Shown here: positions 63,017 to 64,000 of the stretch, in pieces
How the letters are laid out: every line of letters starts with the position of its first letter
Numbering within the stretch: the first letter of the stretch is position 1
Source: JAHJKV01 sp963678135
Lineage (GTDB): Bacteria > Desulfobacterota > Desulfovibrionia > Desulfovibrionales > Desulfovibrionaceae
Length of the DNA: 64,000 nucleotides
Reading direction: 5' to 3'
Assembly: GCA_963678135.1 (NCBI GenBank)
Contig: OY782667.1
Location: 496,001-560,000, forward strand
Position numbers and translations under genes: made by a program
Notes under the pieces: generated by a model
The model's input: only the letters and a program-made list of their open reading frames with translations
Databases searched by the model: none
What the model was told of the DNA's origin: nothing

Positions 63017-64000
63017 TTACATGGATTCCGGAGCGTTTACACCAAGCAGGGAGAGTCCTGATGCAAGGACTTCCGCAACACATTTAAGCAAAAACAGTCT
63101 TGCCCTGCAACGCTGTGGATCAGCCGAAAGTACATGGTTATTTGTATAATATTTGTGTAGCGATGATGCAAGGGTTTGCAGATAATAGCTTACCATATGC
63201 GGTGAAAGATTTCGGGCAGCGGATTCAACTGTGTTTGGAAATTGATCTAAAAGAAGGAGCAGTTCTCTATCATCCGGCGTATCAAGGTCACAAAGATTGT
63301 GACTTATATTTGCCGGAGCATGGCCTTCTGCTTCGGCTTTTCTAAGCATAGAGCAAATACGGGCATGAGCATATTGTACATAATACACTGGATTATCCAT
63401 TGATTTCTGCTTTACTAAATTGAGATCAAAATCCAAGTTGGAATCGGATTTGCGCGAAAGAAAAATAAAACGCGCCGCGTCTGAACCAACTTCATCAAGC
63501 ACATCCTTAAGGGTTTCAAATTTTCCTGCCCGCGTGCTCATAGAAATTTGAACGCCATTCTCAATAAGGTTTACGAGTTTGACTAAAAGCATTTTGAGTT
63601 CCCCTGAATGCCCCAAAGCCTCTACAGCAGCAGACATGCGCGGAACATAGCCATGATGATCTGCTCCCCAAATGTCTACAACAAGGTCAAAACCTCGCTT
63701 AAATTTATTATCATGATAAGCAATATCCGAAGCAAAATAAGTGGTATCACCATTAGATTTACGAAGAACCCGGTCTTTATCATCCCCAAATTGTGTGGCC
63801 TTAAACCAAAAAGCATTATCCTGCTCATAAGCTAAACCAGATTTTTGCAAATCCGCAAAGGTTTCATCAACCTTCCCTTCTTCCACTAAACTTTTTTCCG
63901 AAAACCAAATATCATGGCGAACGCCAAAGGCCTGCAAATCTTCTCGTATGGTTTGCAAAATAGATTTCATGCCTATATTTTTACATATTTCAATGGCTTT
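63017..64000 (-). CDS. argS: Arginyl-tRNA synthetase, C-terminal part
   Basis: The visible 327 codons run off the right edge, so the N-terminus and the HIGH motif are outside the window. Seen here are the catalytic-domain end (VVDIWGADHHGYVPRM, VKLVNLIENGVQISMSTRAG), where the KMSK-like loop is replaced by SMSTR as in many ArgS, then DEVGSDAARFIFLSRKSD, and the anticodon-binding domain with NPVYYVQYAHARICSML and the C-terminal APESM. It precedes the SPOR-domain gene by 14 bases, an order common in Desulfovibrio-type genomes. Confidence 0.95.
   Translation of the reverse strand, partial: KAIEICKNIGMKSILQTIREDLQAFGVRHDIWFSEKSLVEEGKVDETFADLQKSGLAYEQDNAFWFKATQFGDDKDRVLRKSNGDTTYFASDIAYHDNKFKRGFDLVVDIWGADHHGYVPRMSAAVEALGHSGELKMLLVKLVNLIENGVQISMSTRAGKFETLKDVLDEVGSDAARFIFLSRKSDSNLDFDLNLVKQKSMDNPVYYVQYAHARICSMLRKAEAEGHAPANISHNLCDLDTPDDRELLLLLDQFPNTVESAARNLSPHMVSYYLQTLASSLHKYYTNNHVLSADPQRCRARLFLLKCVAEVLASGLSLLGVNAPESM

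Overview
The window looks like chromosome of a low-to-medium GC member of the Desulfovibrionaceae (sulfite/sulfate-respiring delta-proteobacteria). The main evidence is the block dsrA-dsrB-dsrD followed by a cobyrinate a,c-diamide synthase gene (56.5-52.2 kb, minus strand), a layout typical of Desulfovibrio and gut relatives. Directly upstream is a membrane redox complex: Tat-exported four-cluster ferredoxin, NrfD-type quinone-site protein and a large multiheme cytochrome. A FlaG gene behind a sigma-28-like promoter and a chemoreceptor indicate a motile cell. DapF, purB, pyrE, folD and glnA indicate a largely self-sufficient metabolism. The species is not decided here; the base composition suggests a gut-type relative (Bilophila/Taurinivorans/Lawsonia neighbourhood) rather than GC-rich free-living Desulfovibrio, and this is inference.

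Layout. 0-3.1 kb: a restriction-modification gene whose specificity part lies in another frame after a run of ten A. 3.4-12.7 kb: housekeeping genes (uvrA, an NmrA-like reductase, folD, a MerR regulator, htpG, a DUF218 protein). 12.6-15.8 kb: an inserted two-gene cassette (small acidic protein plus zinc-hook SMC-like ATPase), bounded by duplicated pieces of the ydcF-like/tgt junction and with a MITE-like repeat in the left boundary. 15.8-19.6 kb: tgt, nth, two TPM-domain proteins, lemA. 19.9-27.6 kb: gpt, a BMP-type nucleoside ABC importer and a chemoreceptor in line with it. 27.7-38 kb: glnA, pgi, an NtrB/NtrC-like pair, dapF, an AI-2E-type permease, flaG, small genes. 38.2-43.8 kb: purB-pyrE followed by a three-gene peptidoglycan-trimming operon resembling Csd6/Csd4 of Helicobacter. 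44.4-49.3 kb: an ExbB-ExbD pair with an unusual TonB-like third partner, a secreted nuclease, mscS, tRNA-Arg and a glycosidase-like protein. 49.8-61.7 kb: fadD, a cyclophilin, cobB, dsrDBA, the multiheme redox operon and a divergent Crp/Fnr regulator. 62.1-64 kb: a SPOR-domain protein and the C-terminal part of argS.

A family of about 200-375 bp repeats occurs at least six times, always between genes. Each has a terminal sequence beginning CAGGGCAAACGCAT, mirrored at the right end in several copies, and inner arms built on GTCATCCTGCGCG(TA)AGTCGCAGGATCC. They fill most gaps longer than 300 bases and look like non-autonomous mobile or REP-type elements.

The most interesting candidates are the possibly switchable restriction-modification gene, the cassette with its duplicated borders, the Csd6-X-Csd4 operon, the ExbBD partner without a TonB C-terminal domain, and the repeat family. 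Start codons were moved from the longest reading frame wherever a ribosome binding site clearly favoured an internal start. No similarity search was run; families are named from recognised motifs and gene order.
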